This document shows positions 16,609-25,717 of a stretch of 42,425 nt of DNA, piece after piece. How positions within the stretch are numbered: position 1 is the stretch's first letter; each line of letters starts with the position of its first letter. Under the pieces are notes generated by a model that searched no databases, was not told the origin of the DNA, and worked only from the letters and a program-made list of their open reading frames with translations. The position numbers and the translations under genes are program-made. Source of the DNA: Clostridia bacterium (GTDB lineage: Bacteria; Bacillota; Clostridia; RUG12999); assembly GCA_022801925.1 (NCBI GenBank), contig JAAWTG010000022.1, positions 1-42,425 of the forward strand, given 5' to 3'.

Positions 16609-17730
16609 ATGATTCTGCGAAACGGTGAAATTTTAACAGGTAATTTTACGTTCGAGAAATTGGATTTGGAACTGGACGAAACAATATCTGATATTTTTAT
16701 GAAAGATGACAGAGCGGTTCCTGCCATAGACGATGTGCTGGATTTAAGCGGCTGCTATGTGTTGCCGGGCTTTTTTGACGTGCATACGCATGGCGCAGTC
16801 GGTCTGGATTCTATGGACTATGACGACTTTTCCACATGGCGGGACTATATGTACAAAAATGGTATCATGAATTTCTTCCCGACAACTGTTTCGGAAACCA
16901 AAGAAAATATATTGGAAACGCTTACCAAATTGGCGCAGGAAGAAGACGTCATTGGAATCAATTTGGAAGGGCCTTATTTAGAGGCCGGTCATAAAGGCGC
17001 GCACGAGGAAGCAACCATTCGTCCGGCAGATTTAGAGGAAATGCGTTTGTTTCAAAAAACAAGCGGTAATAAAATTAAATTAACTACCATTGCACCGGAT
17101 ATAGAAGGCAATGTAGACTTTATCCGTCAAATCACCAAAGAAGGCGTGCGCGTTGCGCTGGGACACACCAATGCAACCTATGAAGAAGCAATGGACGGAT
17201 TTGCGGCTGGGGCAACGGAATGTACGCATTTGTTCAATGCAATGACGCCATTGGTGCACCGTGCGCCCGGCATGGCAGGTGCGGCGATGGACTGCAAAAA
17301 TGCGTTTTGCGAAGTGATTTCCGATGGCATTCATTTAGACCCGGCGGTGGTGCGTATTGCATATGCAGTGCTGGGCAGTGAACGCATGGTGTTAATCAGT
17401 GACAGCATGGCGGCAACCGGTCTAGCAGATGGAGAATATCAGTTGGGTGGATTGAAAATCATTGTGAAAGACGGTGTTGCGCGAACAGAATATGGCGCGA
17501 TTGCCGGAAGCACAAAAAATATCCGTCAGATGGTGCAAAAAGCCATTTCTTTTGGTATTCCGCTGACGGAAGCCATTAAAATGGCAACCTTAACGCCGGC
17601 GCGGGCAATGGGCATGGAGGATAAACTCGGCAGCATTGAAATTGGAAAACAAGCGGATTTGGTGATTACCGATAAAAATTTGGAAGTGCTGTATGCTATC
17701 AAAAAAGGGCAGGTTGTCTATCAGAAATAA
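16609..17730 (+). CDS. nagA: N-acetylglucosamine-6-phosphate deacetylase
   Basis: A 373-residue amidohydrolase that removes acetate from N-acetylglucosamine 6-phosphate, producing the NagB substrate. The metal site begins DVHTHGAVGLD. NLEGPYLE supplies the conserved glutamate, GHTNATYEEA and THLFNAM supply the histidines, and LISDSMAATG the catalytic aspartate. AGGCGGAG precedes the ATG. The gene ends before a strong terminator at 17816-17850. Confidence 0.96.
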   Translation: MILRNGEILTGNFTFEKLDLELDETISDIFMKDDRAVPAIDDVLDLSGCYVLPGFFDVHTHGAVGLDSMDYDDFSTWRDYMYKNGIMNFFPTTVSETKENILETLTKLAQEEDVIGINLEGPYLEAGHKGAHEEATIRPADLEEMRLFQKTSGNKIKLTTIAPDIEGNVDFIRQITKEGVRVALGHTNATYEEAMDGFAAGATECTHLFNAMTPLVHRAPGMAGAAMDCKNAFCEVISDGIHLDPAVVRIAYAVLGSERMVLISDSMAATGLADGEYQLGGLKIIVKDGVARTEYGAIAGSTKNIRQMVQKAISFGIPLTEAIKMATLTPARAMGMEDKLGSIEIGKQADLVITDKNLEVLYAIKKGQVVYQK

Positions 17731-17815
17731 AGACAGCAGTTATGCTGTCGGAAAAGTTTGTTTCGCTCTGCTACAGATATAGCTGGCGGCGGAATAGCTG
17801 TGAAGTGAAACAGCA

Positions 17816-17850
17816 GGCTGACGTCATCGTTTATGGCGTCAGCCTTTTTA
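17816..17850 (+). terminator. Terminator of nagB-nagA
   Basis: GGCTGACG (17816-17823) pairs with CGTCAGCC (17837-17844) followed by TTTTT. A smaller hairpin GACAGCA/TGCTGTC lies just after the nagA stop (17733-17750). Confidence 0.9.
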
Positions 17851-17867
17851 TGTTTTACAGGGAAGCC

Positions 17868-17896
17868 TTGAAATTGATGTCTCAGTATAGTATAAT
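17868..17896 (+). promoter_or_regulatory. Promoter of the PNPOx-family gene
   Basis: TTGAAA (17868-17873), 17 bases, TATAAT (17891-17896). Confidence 0.75.
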
Positions 17897-17936
17897 TCAT
17901 TTTTAGAAAGAGAGTGGCAATAGGGGAAGGTGTGGT

Positions 17937-18425
17937 ATGATGTTTCGGGAAATGCGGCGGAAAAATCAAAAACTGGACATGGCAGAATGTATCGCTGTTT
18001 TGCAAAGGGGAACGTCAGGCGTGCTTGCGCTTGCGGGAGATAACGGTTATCCGTATGCCGTTCCAATCAGTTATGTTTACCATGATGATAAACTGCTTTT
18101 TCACTGCGCCAAAGAAGGGCATAAGCTGGACGCAATCGCGAGAAGCAATAAGGTTTCTTTTTGCGTGATAGACAGGGACGAAATCGCGCCGAAGGAATAT
18201 ACAACGCACTACAAAAGCGTCATTGTGTTTGGAGAAATACGCATATTGGAAGATGAGGCGGAAAAACGGACGGCAATTGAAATTTTGGGACGAAAATATG
18301 CGCCGGAGAATACGGAAGAGGAACTGCAAGCAGAGATTGAACGATTTTATGCATCGCTGTGCATGCTGGAACTTAAGATAGAGCATGTCAGTGGCAAGCA
18401 AGCGAAGGAATTGGTGGGGAAATAA
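17937..18425 (+). CDS. PNPOx-like (NimA-type) flavin-binding protein
   Basis: A 162-residue protein of the pyridoxamine 5'-phosphate oxidase-like split-barrel fold. YAVPISYVYHDDKLLFHCAKEGHKLDAI and VSFCVIDRDE match the FMN-binding core of the NimA / nitroimidazole-resistance-type subgroup. Such proteins bind FMN or heme and reduce small molecules, but a specific substrate cannot be assigned, and drug resistance should not be assumed. AAGGTG lies about 5 bases before the first of two adjacent ATG codons (17937 and 17940). Single-gene unit with its own promoter. Confidence 0.85.
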   Translation: MMFREMRRKNQKLDMAECIAVLQRGTSGVLALAGDNGYPYAVPISYVYHDDKLLFHCAKEGHKLDAIARSNKVSFCVIDRDEIAPKEYTTHYKSVIVFGEIRILEDEAEKRTAIEILGRKYAPENTEEELQAEIERFYASLCMLELKIEHVSGKQAKELVGK

Positions 18426-18452
18426 AAGTTATAAAAAATAGTAACCGATTGA

Positions 18453-18481
18453 TTGACGTAATGTGTTTTTTGCGATAGACT
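18453..18481 (+). promoter_or_regulatory. Promoter of the zinc-ribbon membrane protein gene
   Basis: TTGACG (18453-18458), 17 bases, TAGACT (18476-18481). The leader before ATG 18506 would be only about 18 bases with no obvious ribosome binding site. Confidence 0.5.
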
Positions 18482-18505
18482 ATCCTATGTGAAAATAATG
18501 GTAAT

Positions 18506-19345
18506 ATGGGGGTGCGAAAAATATATTATGGCTATTGTGGTGTACGGACTGATGAAAAATTTTGTGTGGAATGCGGACAGAGAACAGAAAAATTTAAAAA
18601 GTTTTGTAATAGGTGTGGGGAAGAACTGGAGTCGAGCGTGAAAAAATGTCCGAACTGCGGCAGATGTATTCGGTTTTCAGTTAGCAATGTAATACTGTCG
18701 GCAGCACTGATGATTCTGCTGACGGCATTGGGGATTTACTATAAACCGTCGCCGCTGGCAGCAATATTTATCCTGTCGGCTATGATACTGACGCTTTTGC
18801 TCTGCACAAAATGGATAGACCGAAAATATCGGGAATATCCGGAACGTCGGTACATAGTAAAAATAGGATGTATTGTACTTATTCTTATTTGTATTTTGGC
18901 ATCGACCGTCATTTGTCATTTGCCGCCAAACCGATTCAATGTGAATTGGATTATCAAACGCGAGATGTATCGGGACACGTGGCAGAATATGAAAGAGGAC
19001 TATGAAGGTTATGAATCTGTTGGGGTATATATGCAAACGCATGAGTTGATAGACAGCGGAGATGCGTATTGGGTGAATTTAGAAACATTTTATTCGGCGC
19101 GGCGCGGACGAATAGAGTATCCACGGATAGAATTTGACAATCAATATTTTAGATTGGATAAGCGTTCGGGTAAAACGGAATCCATAACAAAAGAGCGTTA
19201 TAAAGATGCGAAATTGTTGCCGCGAAGCCATACATTGGCAAGTAAAGTGCCTTATCTGGAAGAACAGTATGCAAAAGAAGTGGAACGGCGTTGGGAGAAA
19301 AGAGAAAAAGAATGGAAAAAGGAAGAGAAAGAAAAAGAAAAGTAA
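18506..19345 (+). CDS. Zinc-ribbon membrane protein, function unknown
   Basis: A 279-residue protein. The N-terminus has two zinc-ribbon units: C11, C20 and C23, then C34, C37, C48 and C51. The first unit lacks one cysteine, since Y8 occupies the place where a CxxC knuckle would start (YYGYCG). Hydrophobic spans follow at about residues 61-78, 84-100 and 118-140. A soluble C-terminal domain of about 130 residues ends in a long, very charged helix of Lys and Glu. Proteins of this layout are common and unassigned in Clostridia. The start is uncertain because no good ribosome binding site precedes ATG 18506. Confidence 0.65.
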   Translation: MGVRKIYYGYCGVRTDEKFCVECGQRTEKFKKFCNRCGEELESSVKKCPNCGRCIRFSVSNVILSAALMILLTALGIYYKPSPLAAIFILSAMILTLLLCTKWIDRKYREYPERRYIVKIGCIVLILICILASTVICHLPPNRFNVNWIIKREMYRDTWQNMKEDYEGYESVGVYMQTHELIDSGDAYWVNLETFYSARRGRIEYPRIEFDNQYFRLDKRSGKTESITKERYKDAKLLPRSHTLASKVPYLEEQYAKEVERRWEKREKEWKKEEKEKEK

Positions 19346-19362
19346 AATAGAGTAAAACAGGG

Positions 19363-19394
19363 GCATACAAAGCGGGTTTGTATGCACTTTTTTG
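19363..19394 (+). terminator. Intrinsic terminator
   Basis: GCATACAAA and TTTGTATGC (9 bp) close a 5-base loop and are followed by ACTTTTTTG, 18 bases after the zinc-ribbon gene. Confidence 0.85.
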
Positions 19395-19423
19395 TGAGAT
19401 TGGTAGAAATCGTCTCAGCCGTC

Positions 19424-19451
19424 TTGACAAATGGGCTGGTTATGATAAACT
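19424..19451 (+). promoter_or_regulatory. Promoter of glyS-metY
   Basis: TTGACA (19424-19429), 16 bases, TAAACT (19446-19451). No T-box leader features were seen between here and glyS. Confidence 0.5.
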
Positions 19452-19532
19452 ATAAAGAAGTAAATAAAATTGCGGCAATAATCAATTTTGCGAAGGAATT
19501 GTTTAAAATAGCTGGGGAGGTTGGACAAACAG

Positions 19533-20924
19533 ATGAAAAATACGGAAAAAACAATGGATCAAATTGTATCGCTGTGCAAAGGACGTGGATTTATTTTTCC
19601 AGGTTCTGAAATTTATGGCGGGCTTGCCAATACATGGGATTACGGCCCGTTGGGTGTGGAACTGAAAAACAATGTGAAACGGGCATGGTGGAAAAAATTC
19701 GTGCAGGAATCCAAATATAATGTGGGATTAGATGCGGCAATTTTGATGAACCCACAAACATGGGTTGCTTCGGGACATATCGGCGGATTCAGCGACCCGC
19801 TAATGGATTGTAAGGAATGTAAGACGCGCCACCGTGCCGACAACTTGATTGAAGATTTTGCGGCGGCAAACGGAGAAACCATCACAGTAGCCGGCTGGAG
19901 CAACGAGCAAATGCTGGACTACATCAAAGAACATAACGTGGTATGTCCGCAGTGCGGAAAATGTAACTATACGGATATCCGCAATTTTAACCTGATGTTC
20001 AAAACATTTCAAGGGGTTACGGAGGATTCTAAATCAGAAATTTATCTGCGTCCGGAAACGGCGCAGGGGATTTTTGTTAATTTCAAAAATGTGCAGCGTT
20101 CTTCGCGCAAAAAAGTACCGTTTGGCGTTGCGCAAATTGGAAAATCGTTCCGGAACGAAATCACGCCGGGGAACTTCACTTTCCGTACGCGTGAATTTGA
20201 GCAAATGGAATTGGAATTTTTCTGTACGCCGGGCACCGATTTAGAATGGTTCTCTTATTGGAAAGACGCCTGCAAAAATTGGCTGCTGGGACTGGGTATC
20301 AAAGAAGAAAATATCAAACTGCGTGACCACGAGCAGGAGGAACTGTCGCACTATTCCAATGCGACAACGGATATTGAGTTCATGTTCCCATTTGGCTGGG
20401 GCGAGTTGTGGGGAATTGCAGACCGGACGGACTTTGATTTGAAACAACATGCAGAGCATTCCGGCGAAAACATGGAATATAACGACCCGTTTACGAACGA
20501 GAAATACATTCCCTATGTAATTGAGCCTTCATTGGGCGCAGACCGCGTTGTTTTGGCATTTTTGGTGGAAGCCTATGACGAGGAAGAAGTGGGCGAAGGA
20601 GATGTGCGTACGGTGATGCATTTGCACCCTGCGCTTGCGCCGTTTAAAGCGGCGGTACTGCCGTTGTCCAAAAAACTGGCGGAACCTGCCGGTGTGGTGT
20701 ATGAACAGCTTGCTAAAACCTTCATGTGCGATTATGACGAAACAGGCAGCATTGGAAAACGCTATAGACGGCAGGATGAAATCGGAACGCCGCTTTGTAT
20801 TACTTATGATTTCGACAGTGAAGAAGACCATTGCGTAACAGTGCGTGACCGTGATACCATGCAGCAGGAACGTATTGCAATTGATGCGCTGGAAGAATAT
20901 ATCAGCAATAAGATTCAGTTTTAA
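19533..20924 (+). CDS. glyS: Glycyl-tRNA synthetase, alpha2 type
   Basis: A 463-residue class II synthetase charging tRNA-Gly. Class II motifs are clear: [24 protein letters not shown] at the start of the catalytic core, motif 2 [21 protein letters not shown] and motif 3 [13 protein letters not shown]. The insert with CKECKTRH and CPQCGK is a probable zinc-binding module. The C-terminal anticodon-binding domain covers about residues 365-460. This is the dimeric form shared by Bacillota, archaea and eukaryotes, not the alpha2beta2 bacterial form. GGGGAGG at 19514-19520 is 12 bases from ATG 19533; TTG 19521 directly follows the GGAGG and is less likely. Confidence 0.96.
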   Translation: MKNTEKTMDQIVSLCKGRGFIFPGSEIYGGLANTWDYGPLGVELKNNVKRAWWKKFVQESKYNVGLDAAILMNPQTWVASGHIGGFSDPLMDCKECKTRHRADNLIEDFAAANGETITVAGWSNEQMLDYIKEHNVVCPQCGKCNYTDIRNFNLMFKTFQGVTEDSKSEIYLRPETAQGIFVNFKNVQRSSRKKVPFGVAQIGKSFRNEITPGNFTFRTREFEQMELEFFCTPGTDLEWFSYWKDACKNWLLGLGIKEENIKLRDHEQEELSHYSNATTDIEFMFPFGWGELWGIADRTDFDLKQHAEHSGENMEYNDPFTNEKYIPYVIEPSLGADRVVLAFLVEAYDEEEVGEGDVRTVMHLHPALAPFKAAVLPLSKKLAEPAGVVYEQLAKTFMCDYDETGSIGKRYRRQDEIGTPLCITYDFDSEEDHCVTVRDRDTMQQERIAIDALEEYISNKIQF

Positions 20925-20944
20925 TGAAAAGAGGTAGCAAAGCC

Positions 20945-22207
20945 ATGAAAATTGAAACACAATGCCTCCATGCAGGCTATCAGCCGGGAAATACCGAGCC
21001 GCGTGTGATACCGATTGTGCAGAGCACAACTTATGTCTATGACTCCACCGAAGAAGTGGCGGCAGTTTTTGACGACCCGACAAAATCATTGGTCTATTCC
21101 AGATTTGGCAATCCAACCGTAATGGCGGTCGAGGACAAAATTGCGGCGCTGGAGGGTGGCGTTGGTGCCATGTGTACCACGTCGGGGCAGGCGGCAACGT
21201 TACTTTCCATATTAAATATTTGCAGCGCCGGAGACAGCATTATAAGCACTTCGGAAATTTATGGCGGCACGATTAACCTGTTTTCGCATACGCTGCCGCG
21301 GCTGGGAATTGAATGTATCTATATTGATAAAAATGCGTCTGATGAAGAAATCATAGCGGCGTTTCGTCCTAATACAAAAGCGGTGTTTGGTGAAACGATT
21401 GCCAATCCGGCGCTGACGGTTTTAGATATAGAACGTTTTGCAAAAATAGCACATAGTCAAAATGTGCCATTGATTGTAGATAATACCTTTGCCACACCTA
21501 TTTTATGTAAACCGTTTGAATTTGGCGCAGATATTGTGATTCATTCCACGTCGAAATATATGGATGGTCATGCGATTCAGGTGGGCGGCGTGATTGTGGA
21601 CAGCGGTAAATTTGACTGGACAAACGGAAAATTTCCGGGACTGACAGAACCTGATGAATCTTATCATGGCATTTCTTATACAAAGACGTATGGCGATATG
21701 GCATATATCATCAAAGCAAGAATGCAGCTTATGCGTGATTTCGGTGTTTATCCCGCCGCGCATTCCGCGTTTTTGCTCAATCTCGGTCTGGAAACACTTG
21801 CGGTTCGTATGAAGCAATATTGTGAAAATGCCACGACCGTTGCGAAGTACCTGGAACAGTCGGACAAGGTGGAATATGTGAGATATCCGGCGTTGGAAAG
21901 TGATGAAAGCTATGCGTTGGCGCAAAAATATTTAAAAGGCTGCAGTGGTGTGATTTCTTTTGTGGTAAAAGGCGGAAGAGAAGCAGCCATGAAGGTGATG
22001 AACGCTTTGCAGCTTGCGTCTAACGAAGTCCATGTTGCTGATATCCGCACTTGCGTGCTGCATCCGGCAAGCGAAACACATCGCCAGCTTAGTGATGAAC
22101 AGCTTGTTGCAGCCGGTATTGAAAGCGGTATGATACGTTTGTCAGTGGGACTGGAGAATGTAGAGGACATTCTTGCTGATATCAAATTAGGTTTGGAACA
22201 AATATAA
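20945..22207 (+). CDS. metY: O-acetylhomoserine aminocarboxypropyltransferase (Cys/Met PLP enzyme)
   Basis: A 420-residue PLP enzyme of the Cys/Met metabolism family. MKIETQCLHAGYQPG opens the protein, TTSGQAATLLSI is the cofactor phosphate loop, and the internal-aldimine lysine lies in STSKYMDGHAIQVGG. Length and the LTEPDESYHG insert fit O-acetylhomoserine sulfhydrylases, which make homocysteine (or methionine from methanethiol) directly. Cystathionine gamma-synthase or methionine gamma-lyase cannot be fully excluded. ATG 20945 follows GAGGT by 9 bases; the ATG at 20924 overlaps the glyS stop and is less likely. It is cotranscribed with glyS. Confidence 0.85.
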   Translation: MKIETQCLHAGYQPGNTEPRVIPIVQSTTYVYDSTEEVAAVFDDPTKSLVYSRFGNPTVMAVEDKIAALEGGVGAMCTTSGQAATLLSILNICSAGDSIISTSEIYGGTINLFSHTLPRLGIECIYIDKNASDEEIIAAFRPNTKAVFGETIANPALTVLDIERFAKIAHSQNVPLIVDNTFATPILCKPFEFGADIVIHSTSKYMDGHAIQVGGVIVDSGKFDWTNGKFPGLTEPDESYHGISYTKTYGDMAYIIKARMQLMRDFGVYPAAHSAFLLNLGLETLAVRMKQYCENATTVAKYLEQSDKVEYVRYPALESDESYALAQKYLKGCSGVISFVVKGGREAAMKVMNALQLASNEVHVADIRTCVLHPASETHRQLSDEQLVAAGIESGMIRLSVGLENVEDILADIKLGLEQI

Positions 22208-22211
22208 ATAG

Positions 22212-22246
22212 AAAAAATTCCAGTTTTTTTAAGCTGGAATTTTTTG
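22212..22246 (+). terminator. Terminator of glyS-metY
   Basis: AAAAAATTCCAG pairs perfectly with CTGGAATTTTTT (12 bp) around a 10-base loop, ending in T6. Confidence 0.92.
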
Positions 22247-22264
22247 TATGCAAAATTGTATAAA

Positions 22265-22321
22265 TCCTCCTGTTTGACAAATAATAAGAAGGAAAACCCT
22301 ATTATAATACAAACAGGAGGA
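22265..22321 (+). promoter_or_regulatory. 12-bp inverted repeat over the rubrerythrin control region
   Basis: TCCTCCTGTTTG (22265-22276) and CAAACAGGAGGA (22310-22321) are perfect inverted copies 33 bases apart. The left arm runs into TTGACA (22274-22279); the right arm follows TATAAT (22303-22308) and contains the rubrerythrin AGGAGG. The hexamers are 23 bases apart, too far for an ordinary sigma-70 promoter. It may be an operator spanning the promoter, or an RNA hairpin hiding the ribosome binding site in read-through transcripts from metY. Confidence 0.55.
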
Positions 22322-22328
22322 AAAGAAA

Positions 22329-22865
22329 ATGAAGGAACTGAAAGGAACCAAAACAGAACAAAACTTATGGTCAGCATTTAGCGGCGAATCCATGGCGCGC
22401 AACCGCTATAATTATTATGCGGAAAAAGCGCGGCAGGAGGGCTATGAACAAATTGGCGATGTTTTTGATATCACAGCGTCCAATGAAAAAGCACATGCCA
22501 AATTGTGGCTGGACCAACTTGATGGAATCGGTACAACGGAAGAAAATTTAGTCGCTGCTGCCGGCGGGGAAAAATATGAATGGAGCGAAATGTATAAACA
22601 GTTCGCTAAAGAAGCGAAAGAGGAAGGGTTTGACCAGCTGGCAACCTTGTTTGAAATGGTGGGAGCGGTTGAAAAAGACCATGAAGAACGGTATAATACG
22701 CTTGTGGAAAACCTGAAAAAAGGATTGGTGTTCAAACGCGATAACATTGTGATTTGGATTTGCCGCAACTGCGGACATATTCATGTCGCGGAGGAAGCGC
22801 CGCAAATGTGTCCGGTCTGCCGCAAACCGCGTTCTTATTTTGAAATCAAACAACAAAATTATTAA
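22329..22865 (+). CDS. rbr: Rubrerythrin
   Basis: A 178-residue non-heme iron peroxidase that reduces hydrogen peroxide in anaerobes. The four-helix ferritin-like domain carries the diiron ligands in GESMARNRY, NEKAHAK, E of MVGAVEKDHEERY and nearby glutamates. The C-terminal rubredoxin-like domain has CRNCGH and CPVCRK for the mononuclear iron. AGGAGG precedes the ATG by 9 bases and lies in the right arm of an inverted repeat. Monocistronic; regulation by oxidative stress is expected, but I saw no complete PerR box. Confidence 0.95.
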   Translation: MKELKGTKTEQNLWSAFSGESMARNRYNYYAEKARQEGYEQIGDVFDITASNEKAHAKLWLDQLDGIGTTEENLVAAAGGEKYEWSEMYKQFAKEAKEEGFDQLATLFEMVGAVEKDHEERYNTLVENLKKGLVFKRDNIVIWICRNCGHIHVAEEAPQMCPVCRKPRSYFEIKQQNY

Positions 22866-22903
22866 ACAATTCTTGAAAATTTATGAAATTTTGGCAGAAT
22901 CTA

Positions 22904-23152
22904 TTTTCATATGTCGGTAATTATGGTATAATATACGCGGAGCGCTTTCGAAAGGGGGACTAATTCCGGCTTGTTTTACTCGCCGTCATACCGTCCCCCT
23001 TGTCGGAATCCCCCTTTGCAGCGTTCTGCGCTCGCACGTCGCGCCGCGTGACGCGGCACTCCGAACGCTGTAAGGTATGCAATCTTCGGCACGTGTCCAA
23101 AGATTGCATGAATTGAAAAGCGCCGCCGAATCATTTCGTCGCATACGCTTTA
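22904..23152 (+). ncRNA. Structured intergenic element, copy 1, possible small RNA
   Basis: The element begins with TTTTCA (22904-22909), 17 bases and an extended -10 TGGTATAAT. The expected transcript folds into GGGGGAC (22954) with GTCCCCC (22993), ATTCCG with CGGAAT (23004), CAGCGTT (23019) with AACGCTG (23064), ATGCAATCTT (23077) with AAGATTGCAT (23100), and AAAGCG/CGCTTT near 23117-23151. A diverged copy at 28336-28636 keeps the pairs by compensatory changes. There is no convincing open frame. 23153-23291 downstream holds a TTTCAT-rich hairpin and the murA ribosome binding site, with no other gene seen. Confidence 0.6.
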
Positions 23153-23291
23153 TTATTTCATTTGTTTTTTCATGAAATGAAACAAAAATGCGCGATACAA
23201 GATAATGGATTGCATTTTATAGAATAGTAATCGCACACAAAACAAACAATAAAGTTATAAATAGAATTTGTTTGAGAAGGTGCGATACGAA

Positions 23292-24539
23292 ATGTCAAAA
23301 TTTTTAGTGAAAAAAACAGATGAACTGCATGGAACTGTGGAAATTGACGGCGCTAAAAATGCTGCGCTGCCTATCTTGGCGGCAACGGTTTTGTCAAATG
23401 AACCTTGCAAAATTCATGATGTTCCCAATTTAAGCGATGTCAAGGAAATGTGCAAGTTGCTGGAACACCTCGGTGCACAGAATATGCGGCGTGGAAAGTC
23501 TGTTTCTGTGGATAGCGGCGCGGTGAACAATTTTGTTGCGCCATATGAAATGGTGGGAAAATTCCGCGGTTCTTTTCTGGTTGCGGGACCACTTTTGGCA
23601 AAATATCACAAAGCAAAAGTCAGTTTGCCGGGCGGCTGCCCGATTGGTTCCAGACCCATTGATTTGCATTTAAAAGGGTTTGCAGCGATGGGAGCGGAAA
23701 TCAGTCATGAAAATGGATATGTGGAACTGAGTGCCAAACGGTTGAAAGGCACAAAGCTATATTTGGATTTTCCGTCTGTTGGTGCAACGGAAAATATTAT
23801 GATGGCAGCCTGTTTGGCAGAGGGACAAACCATTATTGAAAACGCTGCAACAGAGCCGGAAATCACCGACCTTGCCACATTTTTAATGTGTATGGGTGCA
23901 GATATCAAGGGCGCCGGAACTGATACGATTCGTATCAATGGCGTGCGAGAACTAGGTGGTGCCACACACACAGTGATTCCCGACCGCATTGAGGCAGGAA
24001 CGTTTATGGCAATGGCGGCGTTGGTTGGTGGCAGCGTCACGATTAAAAACGTGGTCTGTGAGCATGTGAAACCCATTACGGCAAAACTGAAAGAAATTGG
24101 CACCGAAGTGCAGGAAAGCGAAGATGAGATTTGTGTGACACGAAAAAAAGAACTACATGCATCGGATATCAAAACGCTGCCGTTTCCAGGCTTTCCGACG
24201 GATATGCAGTCCCAATTTACGACGCTGATGAGTTTGGTCAGCGGGACCAGTATCATTGTGGAGACTGTGTTCGAAAACCGGTTTATGCATGTAGGAGAAC
24301 TGCGCAGAATGGGAGCGAACATCAAAGTAGAAGGCTGTACGGCGGTAATTGAGGGCGTTAACGCACTCAGCGCAGCGACAGTGAAAGCTACAGATTTGCG
24401 TGCGGGCGCAGCGCTTGTGATGGCGGGTATGTGCGCAGATGGCGACACGGTGATTGAAGATATTCGCCATATTGACCGCGGGTATTACCAGATGGAAAAA
24501 AAGGTGGCGGCGTTGGGCGGAAAAATGGAACGGATTTGA
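23292..24539 (+). CDS. murA: UDP-N-acetylglucosamine 1-carboxyvinyltransferase
   Basis: A 415-residue MurA/EPSP-synthase-fold enzyme that transfers enolpyruvate to UDP-GlcNAc in the first committed step of peptidoglycan synthesis. KNAALPILAAT carries the conserved Lys-Asn pair, and C116 in PGGCPIGSRPIDLH is the reactive cysteine targeted by fosfomycin. GFPTDMQSQF and VFENRFMHVGELRRMGA are further signatures. ATG 23292 has AGAAGGTG 9 bases upstream; the TTG at 23268 has no support. Bacillota often have two murA paralogues, and I cannot say which this is. Confidence 0.95.
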   Translation: MSKFLVKKTDELHGTVEIDGAKNAALPILAATVLSNEPCKIHDVPNLSDVKEMCKLLEHLGAQNMRRGKSVSVDSGAVNNFVAPYEMVGKFRGSFLVAGPLLAKYHKAKVSLPGGCPIGSRPIDLHLKGFAAMGAEISHENGYVELSAKRLKGTKLYLDFPSVGATENIMMAACLAEGQTIIENAATEPEITDLATFLMCMGADIKGAGTDTIRINGVRELGGATHTVIPDRIEAGTFMAMAALVGGSVTIKNVVCEHVKPITAKLKEIGTEVQESEDEICVTRKKELHASDIKTLPFPGFPTDMQSQFTTLMSLVSGTSIIVETVFENRFMHVGELRRMGANIKVEGCTAVIEGVNALSAATVKATDLRAGAALVMAGMCADGDTVIEDIRHIDRGYYQMEKKVAALGGKMERI

Positions 24540-24602
24540 ATATAGGAGCGGGAGACCGCTCTTTACATAAGCAAACACAAGATAAGAGAAGAGGGGTACA
24601 TA

Positions 24603-25706
24603 ATGAGAGTATTGTTTTTGACTGTATCAACAGGACACGGACACAATAGCTGCGCAAAAGCGATGGAGGACTATTTAAAACAACAGGGTATTATGACCTT
24701 TGTTTTGGACGTCTATGAATATGTACATCCGCTGATTGGGAAAACGGTTTCCGATGTATATTCTTTTGCATCAAGCAAAGTCCCCAAAATTTATGGGAAA
24801 TTTTATGATATTGAAGAAGGCGGAAAAGGCAAAGTGGTAGGCACGATGAAAACGCTGAACCGTGCGTTTGCCAACAAGTTGTTTAAATTCATTGAAGAAC
24901 ACCACATTGACGTGATTATTTGCAGTCATTTGTTTGCGGGCGAACTTATCACGAGACTGAAAGAAACGGGGAAATTGGATGTTCCAAGCATGGGCGTTGT
25001 AACAGACTATACCATTCATCCGCATTGGGAAGAAACCAATTTGGATTATTATATCACCGCCGATAAAGGGCTGACGAGACAGGCGGCGCTGCGTGGAATC
25101 ACGCCGGAAAAAATCAAACCGTTCGGCATTCCGATTCATTTAAAGTTTGCAGAAAAAGTGTCCAAACAACAGGCAAAAGAACAACTGGGATTTTCGCAAA
25201 ACGATTTGATTCTTGTGATGATGGGCAGCATGGGATATGGAAATATGACCAGTATTTTGGAGGAAGTGGACAGCGTAGACAAGCCCTATGATATTGCTGT
25301 GGTATGCGGCAATAATGAAGAAGCCAAAGAAGCGATTGACCAAATGCAGTTTCGCCATCCCATACACAATCTGGGGTTTGTGAAAAACGTTGATTTACTG
25401 ATGGACGCAGCGGAATGTATTGTAACCAAACCGGGGGGGCTGAGCGTATCGGAAAGTTTAGCAAAGGGGCTGCCCATGATTTTAGTAGACCCCATTCCCG
25501 GACAGGAAGACCGGAATGTGGAATTTTTAGTGAATAACGGCGTAGCCATGATTTCCTCCAAAACCTATCCTGTCAGCGAAGCGGTGAATCAATTGCTGGA
25601 AGATACCTGCCGGCGGGAAGAAATTAAAAACGCGATTGGGCGTATTGCAAAACCATATGCGGCAAAAACAGTGGGTGATTTTATTGTGGCGCAGTGGGGA
25701 AAATAG
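24603..25706 (+). CDS. UgtP/MGDG-synthase-like glycosyltransferase (GT28)
   Basis: A 367-residue glycosyltransferase. The N-terminal acceptor domain has the family signature LTVSTGHGHNSCAKAM and the MGDG-synthase region with VVTDYTIHPHW. The C-terminal GT-B donor domain has GSMGYGN and KPGGLSVSESLAKGLPMI, which bind the UDP-sugar. Relatives add glucose or galactose to diacylglycerol to make membrane glycolipids and lipoteichoic acid anchors. GAGGGG precedes the ATG. Its place 63 bases after murA suits an envelope role; the exact sugar and acceptor are not deducible. Confidence 0.88.
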   Translation: MRVLFLTVSTGHGHNSCAKAMEDYLKQQGIMTFVLDVYEYVHPLIGKTVSDVYSFASSKVPKIYGKFYDIEEGGKGKVVGTMKTLNRAFANKLFKFIEEHHIDVIICSHLFAGELITRLKETGKLDVPSMGVVTDYTIHPHWEETNLDYYITADKGLTRQAALRGITPEKIKPFGIPIHLKFAEKVSKQQAKEQLGFSQNDLILVMMGSMGYGNMTSILEEVDSVDKPYDIAVVCGNNEEAKEAIDQMQFRHPIHNLGFVKNVDLLMDAAECIVTKPGGLSVSESLAKGLPMILVDPIPGQEDRNVEFLVNNGVAMISSKTYPVSEAVNQLLEDTCRREEIKNAIGRIAKPYAAKTVGDFIVAQWGK

Positions 25707-25717
25707 GAGCAGATTGT

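Noticed and set aside
19424-19533. T-box riboswitch before glyS
   Set aside because: Only about 75 bases lie between the promoter and the start, with no specifier stem, T-box sequence or terminator/antiterminator pair.
22904-23152. A CRISPR array or tRNA cluster as explanation for the hairpin-rich intergenic region
   Set aside because: There are no regularly spaced short repeats, no cloverleaf and no CCA-type ends; the helices are long and of unequal size.
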